DNA of 64,000 bases, taken from NCBI GenBank assembly GCA_028023455.1, contig JAQFVV010000206.1, positions 1,657,361 through 1,721,360 of the forward strand. Direction: 5' to 3'. Positions 25,015-37,660 of the stretch are shown here, one piece after another. The notes under the pieces were generated by a model that had not been told where the DNA came from, did not search any database, and saw nothing but the letters and a program-made list of their open reading frames with translations. How positions within the stretch are numbered: position 1 is the stretch's first letter; each line of letters starts with the position of its first letter. This stretch comes from Epiperipatus broadwayi (Eukaryota > Onychophora > Udeonychophora > Euonychophora > Peripatidae). A program made the translations under genes and the position numbers.

Positions 25015-25320
25015 ACATAATTTTCAATGATATGGATGGCTGAAGAGTTGGAGAATGGAGAAGATTGACATCTGTCCATTAAATTTTGAAGATTTGCTTT
25101 CTTAATATAAACAGAGCACTGATTATATATATGTGTGTGTTGGAGATGATGATCTGGACCAACTGATGAGTGTTGGTTCAGCACGAAGTACGTGTGTTGG
25201 AGATCATTTATCTTTTCCACATATATGTGGTCATGTGTATTGATTGTATAAGATGGAGTCGATGACTAAAGGAAGCTTGAAAGTCTAAGTTTAAATACCA
25301 TCTAATTATATAAATTTATA
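25015..25320 (+). repeat. Hammerhead repeat family B, single unit
   Basis: Shares flanks with the copies at 52.0, 52.4 and 54.3 kb: upstream ACTGATTATATATATGTGTG, downstream CATATATGTGGTCATGTGT and AATACCATCTAATTATATAA. It carries an eroded hammerhead at 25151-25205. CTGATGA (25163-25169) and the GTG...CAC stem II are intact, but GAAA reads GAAG, and G occupies the cleavage position. Probably inactive. Confidence 0.65.
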
Positions 25321-26944
25321 TTTTTATTTACATATTTCATAAATTGCATATTAACTACATTATAAATTAAATTACAATTAATGAGTCAATAGTGCATTAT
25401 AATATAGTAAAATGTTTTAAAGATTAATTCTTTAAGTTTGTTTATATATTATTTATTTATTGTGTGTATTTGTAAGTATTTATTCCTACTCCTTTTTGAG
25501 ATAAATTTATTTAATAGTTAAAAATAAAATTTGATATGTAATTTATTTTACATAAAAATATTGAATAATAAATTACTGCTATGAGATACAAAGCAAAGTC
25601 AATTTACTACAAATGTGATCATGCATAATGAACGGATAATTAGATTTCCACAGTATATAGTGAAACAGATACTTCAAAAAAATGGAAAAGGGTAGAATTA
25701 ATAAACAATACATTTAAATATTAAAAATCTACGAATCCAGTATATCTTTAGATAGATCAATAAAATGACCAGAAAATACTTAATTCACTGTGAATCAAAC
25801 ATTTGGCATTAATTATTTTTTTAATTATATTATTTGAATTATGTTTCACTCCATTGTAAAACACTCCAAATGAAAGTCCAATATTCTAGCGTTTTATTTA
25901 TTTATTGGGGAGGGGGGTGTAAACAAAAGATATAAATTCACATTATTTAGTGTGAGCTGAAGATTAAAATAATTACAAGATGAGATGTATTTTATAAAAC
26001 AAAGCGCTAGGTATTTTTCCAGTATTTTTAAATAAAGGAGCAGTGAAAGAGAATGCTCACTCATTTAAATAATCACCTGCTGGTTCAGGATTTAATTTTG
26101 ATCTTTTCTTGTTTTATTTTCTGAGTAAAAATAGATACATAAATATTTCCAATTAACAATTTGACAGTTATCAGGGTTGGCAATAGGGCAACTATTTAAA
26201 AAGTTCTGTTTGCTTGAAAAAAAATTTAAATAAAAAAAAAATTTGAAATTCCATTCAAATTCGAATTCAGTTCATTAACATTGCCGATAGATTTGCTTAA
26301 CCCTTTATGTCGTGACGCTTTTAATAAGATGTAATAGAAAATATTAATTAGACTTTATATAATTTACCGTATGAAAGTAATAAATAAATAAAATTAAAAA
26401 AATAGACATGCATTATATAATAGAGTAATCTATATATAGTATTAAAAGTAAATGTTTGTTAGATAGAATTATGGGTAGAAAAGTTATTTTAGAAAGATTA
26501 GCTGAATTGGAAATTAATCTCTCAGAAAAATACTGTCTCTTCGTTCGACTTTTTCTATCAGTCATTTAAAAGAGCAAATGAAAAATTTCAATGAAAACGA
26601 AAAAAAAAAAATTTAAAACAGTAAAGCAGAGTGAGCATTATTATGAGAGATTTTAATACAAAAATTAAATCTCATTAGATTCTATTAAAAAATAAAAATA
26701 TAAAAGGGATAACATTTTCGAAAAATAATAGTTTCTTTTTTTATTTAAAAAAAAAAAAAATCTAAAAATGAACATAGAATATTCGAAATAAAATCACTTT
26801 AATTTGGAAATAATAAATATATAATTAAAGAAGAGATCTCGCATAATTTTATTTTAATAATGAGATCATTTTGATAAAATTGAAAAGTCAATTCTTTAAC
26901 GAAAAAGATAAAATCTACTGTAAAATTTTTTATAGGAATTGATG
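25321..26944. other. Intron, nothing certain
   Basis: A CAGGGTTGGCAA phrase at 26174 looks like a hAT end but has no partner. The tract 26580-26900 is purine-rich. No gene was seen. Confidence 0.4.
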
Positions 26945-27780
26945 TGATGCACTGTGACTTCTGGCTTATACGCAATCAGGAATCTCTCAGCCACTATGCC
27001 CAGAGAATCCTGTTAGCCTCTTTAACTTCTCTTTCCATTCCCTGCCCTAGTTTTCCCATTTTCTTCTCTATCCTGCTTCATCCCATTTCCACAATGTAAT
27101 CTTTGTCAACTCCATAGCCTTTATATCTAAATCCCCTTATCTTTTCCCAAACCCAGCATAAAACCCAATACCCATTTTTGATATAATCACTTTGTTTATA
27201 TTTATTCTTCTACAACTTCATTATTTGTACCCTTTCTGCTTTCAGGTATTTACATTCAATTAATAGATGCCTAATATTTTCTACATCTTCTTTACACAAC
27301 TTGCAGACTAAATCATCCACATTTTTTCATTTATCTTTCCTTTGTTGCTACAGATCCTGTTCTAGTCTTAAACAGTAAATTACTTTCCTTGCTATTATCA
27401 TAAATTAACTTGCACCCAATATTCTGTTTACTTCTATATATATTTAAACTTTCTTTACTCTCCATACTAGTTCTCTATCTTTCCAATTCCCTATTCTTTA
27501 CCAATGCATCTATTCTTCTATCCCATTCCTTAGCACTATAACACTCAACAATTCTCCTAACACAATCATCACACCTTTTGTATAAGTATACTGACATAAA
27601 TTCTTTATCCAAATCTTCTGCATATCGCATTACCTTTCTTACCCATCTTGTTGCCTGCCTTTTATTCATAACCCAATTAAATACTATTTTGGCTATTCTT
27701 TTATTATCCATAAACTGCAATCTACCTCTACTTTTATCATAGCACTTTCTGGTAAAGTTATAAGAAATCAACTATAAAAT
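26945..27780 (-). pseudogene. LINE C-terminal region remnant (minus strand)
   Basis: An open frame of 98 codons (27475-27771) reads RLQFMDNKRIAKIVFNWVM, KQATRWVRKVMRYAEDL and CDDCVRRIVECYS. After stops, the downstream minus sequence gives VDDLVCKLCKEDVEN and IRHLLIECKYLKAE at about 27250-27320. The C-x2-C...H...C pattern in that last part is the zinc-knuckle-like motif found after the RT domain in many LINE ORF2 proteins. The 3' end runs to about 26945. The region is interrupted and cannot be functional; the clade is unresolved. Confidence 0.65.
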
Positions 27781-28599
27781 AATATGTAAACCACTATTCA
27801 CTATAACAATCATTGAAAATTATACATTTAATTTCATTCATTAGTTTATATATGTGCTTGTTTACATACCTTTACATATATATTACATTCACATGTATAT
27901 GTACTTTTTTACATATATTTTTGTGAATGAATACAGTCAAAAACCCTCCATGAGCTCATTATTTAATTGAGATATGAGATACTATATAAAAGACTACTCT
28001 CGAGAGAATCCATCTTCAGTAAGTATGCCAAATCCCAATATTATTATATATGAATCAGAATATGCTTAAATTTTATTCATGTGTAGCAGTCTGTACTAAT
28101 TTCAATTCAAAGTGTGAAAGTTATAACATTCTTAATTATTAAATATCATGCTTTTGTAGTATGTTAAGTTTTCTGCTAGAGAGGAAGAAGACCAAATTAG
28201 GCAGTAGTATACTATGGCCATGTGGTAACATATAATCATTGTCAATAATAACTTTCAATTGTTTAACACCTTTTTAATATAATTTTATTTTAGGATCACA
28301 ATATTTAAAGAAATCTCATAAAAATTAATACAGTGTTTAATGTGATGTATTGTGTATATGTTGTTGTTAAGGGGTTAACTAATTAACATATGAGACCAGG
28401 GACATATTTATGAACAGATGCTTTCAGCATAAAAGTTGGAGAAATGCCCTAAAGATGCATTTGACAGAAAGATTTTAAAATCTTTGGAATATAATCATGG
28501 TTGAGGACCTTGCTACTTAAGAAAGTCTTATACTTAGAATAGTGTAATAATGAATGTAAATTATATACATATATATTCATATAATTGTAAATAATCATA
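27781..28599. other. Intron, nothing recognised
   Basis: No feature could be supported. Confidence 0.4.
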
Positions 28600-29010
28600 G
28601 GTAAATGACATGAAATTGAAATGAAAATACCTGCTATTTCCAGTAAGCTATGTTTAACCAAGAGTTAAATTTTAATAAACTATGAAAAGTATAGAATGAT
28701 ACCACCCATTCTTTTTGCTCTGCTAGTATATAAGCTTAGTTTATTTACATTGTTATAAATCAAAGAGTGAAATCTGTATGATTTATGTGCAATGCAAATG
28801 ATTTAAAATGATTATTTATGTTATAGATAAATCAAACTAATAAACAGATTTCACTCTTTGATTTATAACAGTGTCAATGAACTAAGCTTAAATACTAACA
28901 GAACTAAAAGAATGAGTGGTATCATTTTTTACTTTCTATAATTTATTGACATTTGACTTTTGGTTAAAAATAGCTTACAAGAAGTAGGTTACTTCCATTT
29001 CCATTCCATA
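28600..29010. repeat. Fold-back inverted repeat
   Basis: Arms 28600-28773 and 28842-29010 are inverted copies (for example AAATCAAAGAGTGAAATCTG against CAGATTTCACTCTTTGATTT, and GATACCACCCATTCTTTT against AAAAGAATGAGTGGTATC). A further partial arm in the same orientation as the right arm occurs at 29140-29260. No coding part was seen. Confidence 0.75.
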
Positions 29011-29260
29011 TCATAGCTATGATTATTTTCAATTATACTTATTAAAATGATATTTCACTTAGTATTTGGATATTCATAAATCTAAAATATGGCTTTGATC
29101 TTCTGCATAGTTAAATAGTGATTTCAGGGCATTACCTTGCACATAAATCAAATTAAAACACACATTTCATTCTTTTCATAGTTTTGACATTTGACTATTG
29201 ATTAAGTATAGGTTATTAGGAATAGCAGTTACTTCTGTTTCAATTTCATATATATATATA

Positions 29261-30724
29261 TATATTGAAATGAATAATGTCTCATTCATGTCATTGTCAG
29301 CCATGTTGTCTTCCATGTGACAGGAAATTGATTTTCTATTGCTATGGAGATAACTAATAATTATAGCAGTACAAAGGTTTTTAAAGAAAATTATATAAAA
29401 TAAATTTAAAATGATTGTTACAGGTAAGGTTCAAATTTTAGAATAAATTATTAAAAGTTATATTTTAAAATAATAATAAATATTATAATAGGTTTATTAA
29501 AAGTGTTTTAATTCAAGATAAACTAATAAATTATATAAACTATGCTAAAAATGTCTCTCTTATCAAAGATTAAAAGAATGTATGAAATGTATTGCAAAAC
29601 AACTTAATTAAATATACTAATATTATAAAAGAAATAGATTTTAAATAATTAGATTAAAAATAAGTTAATAAAAAGATTAAGCTTGTTTTGAGATGATATT
29701 CAAAAACAATGGAAAAATTCAATCAATTTAATAATAAAGATGTTTTGAAAACTCAATCAATTAAATAATGATGGTGTTTTGAAAATTCATATAATTAAAA
29801 TAAAATGAGGTCATAAATGTGCTGAAAATAAGAGATTATTAAAGATATTATAAACAGGAAGTCAAAAGTATATATAGTGTGTTTTTCTTGAAATTAGTCA
29901 TTCGGAATTCTTACTTTATTCAGACTGCATTATGAAATAGAAAAGGAAAAACCATAGACTGCCTGAAATCTAACTTGGACCTCTTGTGAATCTGACAAAG
30001 CAATCTAGAAGGAATCTCTACTTAAAATGAAGGGGGAAATGCTTACATTTCAAATTTCAAAAACAGAAGATTGATGAAGCACATAATTATAAATGGAATC
30101 AATTAATGCATGCCATTGTGGAAGAAATATTATCTCACATAAAATCCTCATAATAAACTACAGAGAATTGCAATTATAAAACTTTATTCTATGTAAGTTT
30201 TTTTTTAAAAAAAACTGTTTATAGGTTTGACTGTTATCCTAATATAATAATCATTTTAAATTGTATTTTACAACCTCGTAATGTATATTTAATTCTAACA
30301 TACTATATTTTATTATATATAAAATGTTTATATAATATACTATTTAATTGATTGATTAAAGAAAGAAATGCATATTTGGTTAAAAAAAATCAGCATTTCC
30401 TGTTAAGCAGCTATAATTACTCAAGCTACATTTTAAAACAATGACAATACAAAATTTGTTTCATCTTTTATTTTATATATGATTAGCTAAAATTTTATCT
30501 CCTTTTAAAAAAAGCAAGGGTTAACAGAAATTCTCAGCGAATGTGTAAAGCCAGATAAAATAATCTGGATATGATATTCATTTTAAACATATGAAATGGG
30601 CATGGGTATAAAATATTTAACATAAATTGGCCAAATGTTAAAAATAATGAGTGGTACTATAATTATTCCAACCAAGTTTAATTCTATGATTAATTTAATC
30701 CATTATGTGCAATATATGGGTAAG
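29261..30724. other. Intron, nothing recognised
   Basis: AT-rich; no feature could be supported. Confidence 0.4.
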
Positions 30725-31000
30725 AGAACAAACAGGTGTTACTAACATTGTTGAAAGAATTAAAAGATTGAAGTGGAGTTGGGCTGAACATTTTGCTAAA
30801 AGAGATGATAATAGATGGACAATTGAAATCTTAAACTAGATTCCAAGAGATTGTAAAAGATCCAGAAAGAGACCACATGTGAGATGGATGGATGTAATAA
30901 GAAAGTCTACAGGGATGATGTGGAGAAGAGAGGCTAGAGATTAGAGATGGATTGAACTTGGAGAGACCTTCATCTTGCAGTGGGTTGATAATTGTTTACA
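30725..31000 (+). pseudogene. LINE 3' end remnant
   Basis: The + frame reads GVTNIVERIKRLKWSWAEHF, then DDNRWTIEILN, RSRKRPHVRWMDVIRK and LGETFILQWVDN before a terminal stop. This matches the standard C-terminus of a widespread invertebrate LINE group ('RIKRLKW.WAGH..R..D.RW', 'RS.GRP..RW.D..RK', 'LGEAFILQW.D.G'). Two in-frame stops show decay. The trailing GATGGTGATGATGACAA resembles the simple-repeat tail of such elements. Confidence 0.75.
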
Positions 31001-33546
31001 ATGATGGTGATGATGACAATAATTATTAAAATTTAAGTTAAACCAAAGGATTGTTTTGAAAGTTGATTAAATCCATTTCTATGTAATTAATCCTCACATT
31101 AATTACCACAATTAGATTTTATATATAAAGTACTTAAAAATGCAGTTGTTAGATCACTGTTGAATGGTTAGAATATATATGGTGAATTTATTCACACTTT
31201 TGTTTTGTATATTGAGGTAGTATTTAAAAGAAACCACCTCACATAATTAGGTTGAATTATTATTAAATTCAATATCAGAATCAAGCAGACTAGTTCAATA
31301 ATTAAATTGTGTTATTATTAAATCAGGTTTAAATTTAAAGTAGTCCTTTTTCCTAAAATTATTATTATAAGGAAAGTATATTGATTATAATAATCCCATA
31401 TTAGATATATGTGTGTGACTATGTTATGAAACTTACAATATGAATAAATGTATTCTATTTGTAAGAGTAAGCAATGTGTAGGCTTATATTTAGGGTGGAT
31501 TAAAGATCAAAGTTTTACTCTATGACAAGTGTGCTTAATTATAGTACCATGTTAATAATATAATATGTAATTAAAAGATTAGTGTTTTAAAATTAATCAG
31601 TATAAACTTTGGGTCCTTTGCAAATAAATATATCATTTCATATTTGTTTTCCAGTGCTTGTGTGAATTACATGTTAAAGATAGGGAAGAAATGGCTTATT
31701 AAAGTAATCATTGCCATTAAATTATAAAGGTAATCAAATTATTAAAAAAAATTGTTATAAATTCTTATGATACAATCTGTAACATCAACATATTTAGGGT
31801 AAAAGAACATTATATCTTGTCTGACAATTATGATACTTTGTAAATAAACCATTATTTTTGTTATTTGTTTAAGCAGTATGTTACCTTCTTTATACATAAA
31901 TATTGTCTGGTTTTATGTTAATTCCATATCCATTTCATTGGAAGTAGCTTATATTCTGCATGATTTGGACAGATACTGCAAATAATAATTGTGTAGTGGT
32001 CGTCAACACAACATATTAAAAAACTATTTTCAAATCTTTTATAATATATAAATAAAGAATATGTGCCAATATATTTTCTGATGTTTAATATTAGGTGGAA
32101 TCTGGATCAATTAAAAGAAATGTAAAGTTAAACATATATAAGCTGACAATTATAATATATATGTATAAGATGTATATAATGTGATAAAAACAATGTTTTA
32201 ATAGCCCACAACAGGGTACATAATTCTTTAAAATTTCATCCCATAAAACAGTGAAAAAGAATATCCAACTATCAAAATAATATATAAGCATATATATGCA
32301 AATGTATTTTTAAATAATAATTAATTTCTAATGCTTTTCTCTCTTGTAATTTATAGAATAGCAAAAAATATCAATCCACAGATCCGGTTCACAATCATGC
32401 TACCATCAGCTGCACTAAACGTAAAAGATCTTATTCTATTTTTTTAATAGAAATCTTTATTCATATAAGATAGTTTTATTATTAGAGCAAATTATTTGAA
32501 ATTTGAACAAATATTGAAAATATAGCCATCAAAAACTATGCAGATATTTTGGAATCAGTCATATATATTTTAATAGTGTTATTCAAAATAAATTATTGTA
32601 TATCATCAATTGAAAATAAATATTCATTCTGAAAAACGTTTTTATTTGGATTGAGTTTTTTATTAAATTAACAAAAAGATAAAATTAATTATAACAAATT
32701 TTCTTAAATCCTTGAAAAAATCAGTCATTTTATTTTAAACCCACATTGTTTTCTTCTACCTCATCTGCCTGACCAAAAATACTTATCTCAATATATAATT
32801 GTTTTCAATCACTCATCATTTTATTCTTTTTTCCATTCTTGTGGATTAAAGCTTTTAACAGATTTTGTAAAACAGTTGAACAAAAAGCATGACATTTCTG
32901 AAATTAAATTAAATACAATTAGCTAGGACCTAAGTGATAAATAATTATTGGTTCATATTGAGTTTAAGTCAATTTGTGTAATAGGTAAACAATTATGTTA
33001 ACAACCAAAGTATGTATATAGTTTATCTCTTAATATCTTATGTTACAATTATATATTTGAATTTTAACCAACTTGTTTGTTTCTCTGGTGTACACTGTTT
33101 GTGTTGCTTGAGATATTTTGAAAAGCTCTGTTATTACTATAGTTACTTGAAGCTCATGAATTTACTTAAGTAACCATTTTATTTTAGTTAGAATTTTGGT
33201 CAATAGGTGAAACCTTTTATATAAATATAATAATTGCATTTGCATGATAGTATATAAATATTGTAAAAATCAATAATTTTAGATGTAAAAGAAATTGAAA
33301 ATGTATTTTTTTATTTAAAATATTATATATAATAAATCAATTATATGTATATTAGATTTAATATGGTTTTTATATATATAATTAGAGATAGAAAATATGC
33401 AGATACATGATTTTTTAGCAATAAAGTTGTAATAAATATTAATTTTTTATTATTACCTATAACATTAAAAATTATAATTAAAATTATTTGTTTTTGTTTG
33501 TTTTAATATTGTGTTAAAAGTTTTTTTTTCCACAAATAAAATAAAG
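31001..33546. other. Intron; one weak exon-like segment
   Basis: Only 32357-32420 stands out: AG acceptor, a 64-base open segment of higher GC, then GTAAAA donor. It is treated as a finding rather than an exon because it would break the reading frame. Confidence 0.35.
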
Positions 33547-33772
33547 GTCACATCAAAAGTATTAACATCATTAATCACTAAAACATAGAGGCTAATCATA
33601 CTATACATATTTTGGCAACAAAGTATCCTCAAATTCTTTTTTTATATATTATATACTTGATGAGGCTGTGTTGCAGCCAAAATATATATATATAATATGA
33701 GATAACTTGATGAGACTATGAGATTATCCGTGTTTTATATTATATAGTGATAATGACATTAACACTTTTGAT
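33547..33772. repeat. Inverted repeat with hammerhead-like core (family C)
   Basis: Outer arms ATCAAAAGTATTAACATCATT and the inverted form near 33745-33770 pair. At 33657-33682 on + lies TTGATGA, then a perfect stem GGCTG/CAGCC with a TGTTG loop, then AAAA. This is the hammerhead layout with C3 changed to T and G12 to A. A second TTGATGA lies at 33717. Eroded. Confidence 0.45.
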
Positions 33773-34269
33773 ATATATTTAATAAAATTATTGTTTTTGC
33801 TATATTATATATACGTTATTATAAATGAACTGTTAAGTAACTTTTTAACTAGTTTTTTCTTTTTTCATTTGCAATATGAGCTGTAATTCCATACGGAGCA
33901 TTTCTTCATTACTATTTCTCTCATCTTGAATTATAATATAATTAATAACCTAAACTTTTTAAATTTTAGTTTGGCATGTTTAGAGCTCCAGACATGCATA
34001 AATCAAATTTAAACTTTTTGAAATGACAAAATTCCAAAAGCCTGCAATTTCCAAACTTAATAATGTAAAGATTTTATTAAATTTATTATAAAAACAAGCT
34101 TCAGGAACTCATAAATTTTCAAAAATATTGAAATGACAGATTAAATTATATTAAGAGGATGGCAAACAATGAAAAATTATGACTGATGATGATCATGTGT
34201 AAACATTTATCATAGTAGTCCATTTATTCCCATTATTATTAATAAACACATATACAGAACATATCTCCT

Positions 34270-34452
34270 AAACTTTTCACAGCAGTTTTGCAAGAAGTAT
34301 TTTATGTATTAAGAAGGAAGCTAAAAGAGTAAAAATAAATGGAGATTATTTAAGTCATCTAAATTTTACAGGTGATGTAGTTGATTTTGCTAATAATGTT
34401 TTAGAGCTTCATGAAATATTGCAAGAGTTATCAGATGGAAATAAGAAATAGC
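34270..34452 (+). pseudogene. LINE reverse transcriptase fragment around the catalytic box
   Basis: The + frame reads ISPKLFTAVLQEVFYVLRRK, a stop, then INGDYLSHLNFTGDVVDFAN and ELHEILQELSDG. This matches 'SPKLF...LE.VF..L', '..INGE.L..L.FADDI.LF' and 'EL...L..L'. The catalytic aspartate pair has become GD, so it is dead. It may belong to the same LINE group as the 3' end at 30.7 kb. Confidence 0.7.
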
Positions 34453-34674
34453 TTAAAAGTATTTTTCAATAATAAAATTCAATACAGTAACCAGGACATA
34501 TTCAAGCAAAAAACCATCTAGTATGTGTGATTAGAAACGAACAACTACACTGATCAAACCACCCAGAGGCACAATCAAATTCAAAGCCTAAAGCCGAAGT
34601 TTGTAAAACCAGCCATTGCCTGATTTAATTATGTCATGAGGAAAGAAATTACTGTACCATAAAAGTACCAGAAC

Positions 34675-36760
34675 TAGTAATAACATCACCAATACTACTG
34701 AATACCCCATCTGACATTAGCAGTGCACCAAGAGAATAATTACTATCTTTGGAGGAATTAATGAGGACTCATTCATAAATATAGAAAAAGAACAATATCT
34801 GCAGAAAACCATGGTTTTAACTTTTTTTTTTCAATTTTTCACTAAGTAAGATCTTATCAGTATAATTATCCTAAGACCTTAAATTTAAAATATCTCTTAT
34901 TATCTTTAATATATTTATTAATCCATTTAGTTTGTGCTTGTTTATCAAACTCAACCCAAACATTATCTATTAATATTCATTTTGCTATTAATATCCATAG
35001 CCCTAAGAAAGCATACAATTAATTCACTGGGGGCATGCAGAGATGGAAGTAATAATTTACGAATGATCATGATAGGGCTTTAATAAGTTTTCCAGAAATA
35101 AACTTTCTATCTAAAAATGTTTGGCATCTTTAAGTTTTTTTTTTAATTGAAACTAGAAAAACAAATTGAGGATACTTTTGGAGGGACTGATACTTAGGTT
35201 AACCTTCAGTGCTAGGTTATAAATCTTCATCATCACATAGTTTGATTAATATTCTTATATATATATTGTAACGTTTTTCGTATTACTTGGCCCCTATACG
35301 CCTCAAATTTATATTTGAGCGTGAGTTGATCAAGCTGTATCAAAAGAAAAAAGAAAGTTGTATTTCTATTCTAAAAACACAGCTATTTTTCCTGATCAAC
35401 TTCAGCCTACTAATTGTTACGAATTGTGCTATTGACAAAATCAACTTTTAATTTTATTTACTATGGGCGCCAGAATTCCTAAGAATCCGCTGAAATATGT
35501 CGCCAGCACCTCTCACAAGTTGTAAAACAAAAAAAAATAAAAAAGATTTTTATTATTTTTTTTTTTTAAGGGGCGGTAATTCTACCGTAATGAGAATTAA
35601 TGATTTTTACGATTATTAGTCCTGGGCGTATTGAAACATATTGACAAAGGTAACTTACGTTTAAATCTTATTACACTAAAAATAAATTTAATAATAGACG
35701 TAATACTATTATTAATAACGCACAAATGAGAATTGATATTAGAAATATTTTTAATTTTGACAAACTAAAATACTTCATGTTAAGTAGCTAATTAATACCT
35801 TGGAGAGAACACATTTAATTCAGGTGGGAAATATCCAGAAAATATAAATATCAGTTAAAATAAACAAAAAGTTCTTGGTTAAATAAGAGTCTCTCATATA
35901 GAAAAATTAAAGTCACTATTGGGATTCTTTTATACGTATATTTTTACGAGTAGTTTTAAATAGTTAACTTTGTCACAATCAGGATAATTATTCTTACCGG
36001 TAAGTTTCATGAATTCAGTAGTAGATAACTATGCATAGTTTTTTGGTTATAATGAGCTCGGCCTTTTGGTTATTGCTTGATCTTGTGGTCCATTTCCCCA
36101 GTCGGTCACGAAGGCTTTTCCTGGTGTACATCATTGGGTCCGATGTCTTCAGGAGCTCCGGTTCACTGCGACATGCCGAATTCCTTCAGCGAAGAGCGAT
36201 CTTGGATATATCAATGTTATCCAAGACCAACTAGAGAAACAAAACAAACAAGACCTTCCTTCAACCGGATCCCTCCTTTTAATCCAGTTTTCAGGACTTC
36301 TGCGCATGCTAGTACCATGCCTTTTAATCTTATCCAGTCTTTATAAATTTTATGTAATAAAGTCTTTATTTTCTTCAAGTTTTCGCCATCTTTAATTAAT
36401 TTGAGTATTTCTACTTTCAGCTTATCTTTTTTACTTGCTTTTGGAATTCTTTTGTTCTCTCCAATTACTGTTATTACTAATCACATAAAAAAAAATAAGA
36501 AGAAGAATTCAACCCTCATTGTACGTTTTTTTTTTTTAAAAAAAAAAATTACTCAACAAAATTTTAAATCCGCTTTTACCTTTTAGTTTTTTTTTTACCC
36601 AATGCCAATATATTTGTAACGTATATAAATAAACGTTACAATATATATATATATATTTTCAAAGTATATTAACCATTTTTAATCTAAATATTATCTTTGC
36701 TCAACTCCAGTCAAAATTTATCATTACATATTTGTGAAATTAAGAAGCCTGAAAATTTAC
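34675..36760. repeat. Paralogous repeat, copy 1, split by an LTR-like insertion
   Basis: 34675-35266 and 36641-36760 together match 39725-40440 continuously (for example ATGAGGACTCATTCATAAATAT, GCAGAAAACCATGGTTTTAAC, CTTTGCTCAACT). The material between is absent from the second copy, so it inserted later. Confidence 0.8.
35267..36640. mobile_element. LTR-like insertion (solo-LTR candidate), 1.37 kb
   Basis: Starts TGTAACG and ends CGTTACA, the TG...CA inverted ends of an LTR. It contains a GC-richer segment (36050-36330) followed by AATAAAGTCTTTATTTTC, a plausible polyadenylation region. It is absent from the paralogue at 39.7-40.4 kb. Target-site duplication cannot be judged because both flanks are (AT)n. 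No gag-pol coding was found, and the short open frames at 36031-36346 are not recognised, so a solo LTR is the simplest reading. Confidence 0.6.
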
Positions 36761-37389
36761 TATTATATACTTGGAACAACCAATGTGCGACCTGAACAAC
36801 TTCTTTCTTCTGCTTTGCTGCACTTCTGTATAGTCACATAATGTACTGAATATGAAAGCATGAATAAATTGACCATATTATAATGTATAATAATTAACAT
36901 GCAATAAATGTTTAGAATGAGTAATAAGATTAGCAAGTTTATAAAAAGTAAATGTACTAATATTTTATGAAACCAGTAGTTTAGGTCTAGATAGGTAGGG
37001 AAATATTTAATAAATGGCAGTATATAAATAAATAATAAATATTAAAGCAGGTATGTCATGTTATTCTGGAGATGATTATATATGAAAGGTTAAGATTGGT
37101 GTGTTTATTTAATGATAGTGTATAATAATAAAAAATATTTAAGATTGTAAGTCTGGAAAAGAAAAAGGATAAATAAAATAATAATAAGGATAATCAACAA
37201 TAAAATTATAGAACATTTAGTTTTATATAAATGATAACATCTTCAATAGCAAGAAGGATGGAAGCACAATTAATATAAACCTATCGGCAATTCAAGAACC
37301 AATGCAGCCAATGTAATCAAAGCTGATAGAACAAGAAGTCATTCTGACAGTGCAAAAACCTTCAGAATAGAAATCAGACACATTTTATA
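36761..37389. other. Intron, nothing recognised
   Basis: No feature could be supported. Confidence 0.4.
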
Positions 37390-37394
37390 AGAAA

Positions 37395-37660
37395 ATGCTG
37401 TTTGCATTTATGAAAGAAGCACAACAGAGAAATCAGCAAATGCTGCAAAAAGTTGAAGAAAAGCAACAAAAGAGAGATACTGAACTTAAAGAAATGTATT
37501 TAAAACTTGAAGAAAATTGACAAAAGAGACATATAAAATTTATAGAAGAAATGCAGCAAAGGGATGTAAGAAAAGTTTAAAAAATGGATTCTAAACTTGA
37601 AAGTAATCTGACCTCCTTAGATGAAAGCACACATAAAATAATAGTGAAGGTAAAAGTCAA
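37395..37660 (+). pseudogene. Coiled-coil, gag-like remnant
   Basis: A + frame from ATG at 37395 reads MLFAFMKEAQQRNQQMLQKV, then EEKQQKRDTELKEMYLKLEE and a stop. It resumes FIEEMQQRDVRK, stop, KMDSKLESNLTSLDES. The Gln/Glu/Lys-rich heptad pattern is that of a coiled coil near the start of retrotransposon gag proteins. The identity is a guess from composition; no zinc knuckle was found. Confidence 0.4.

Noticed and set aside
26174-26300. hAT-like end CAGGGTTGGCAA and piggyBac-like TTAACCCTTT
   Set aside because: No partner terminus or target duplication was found for either.
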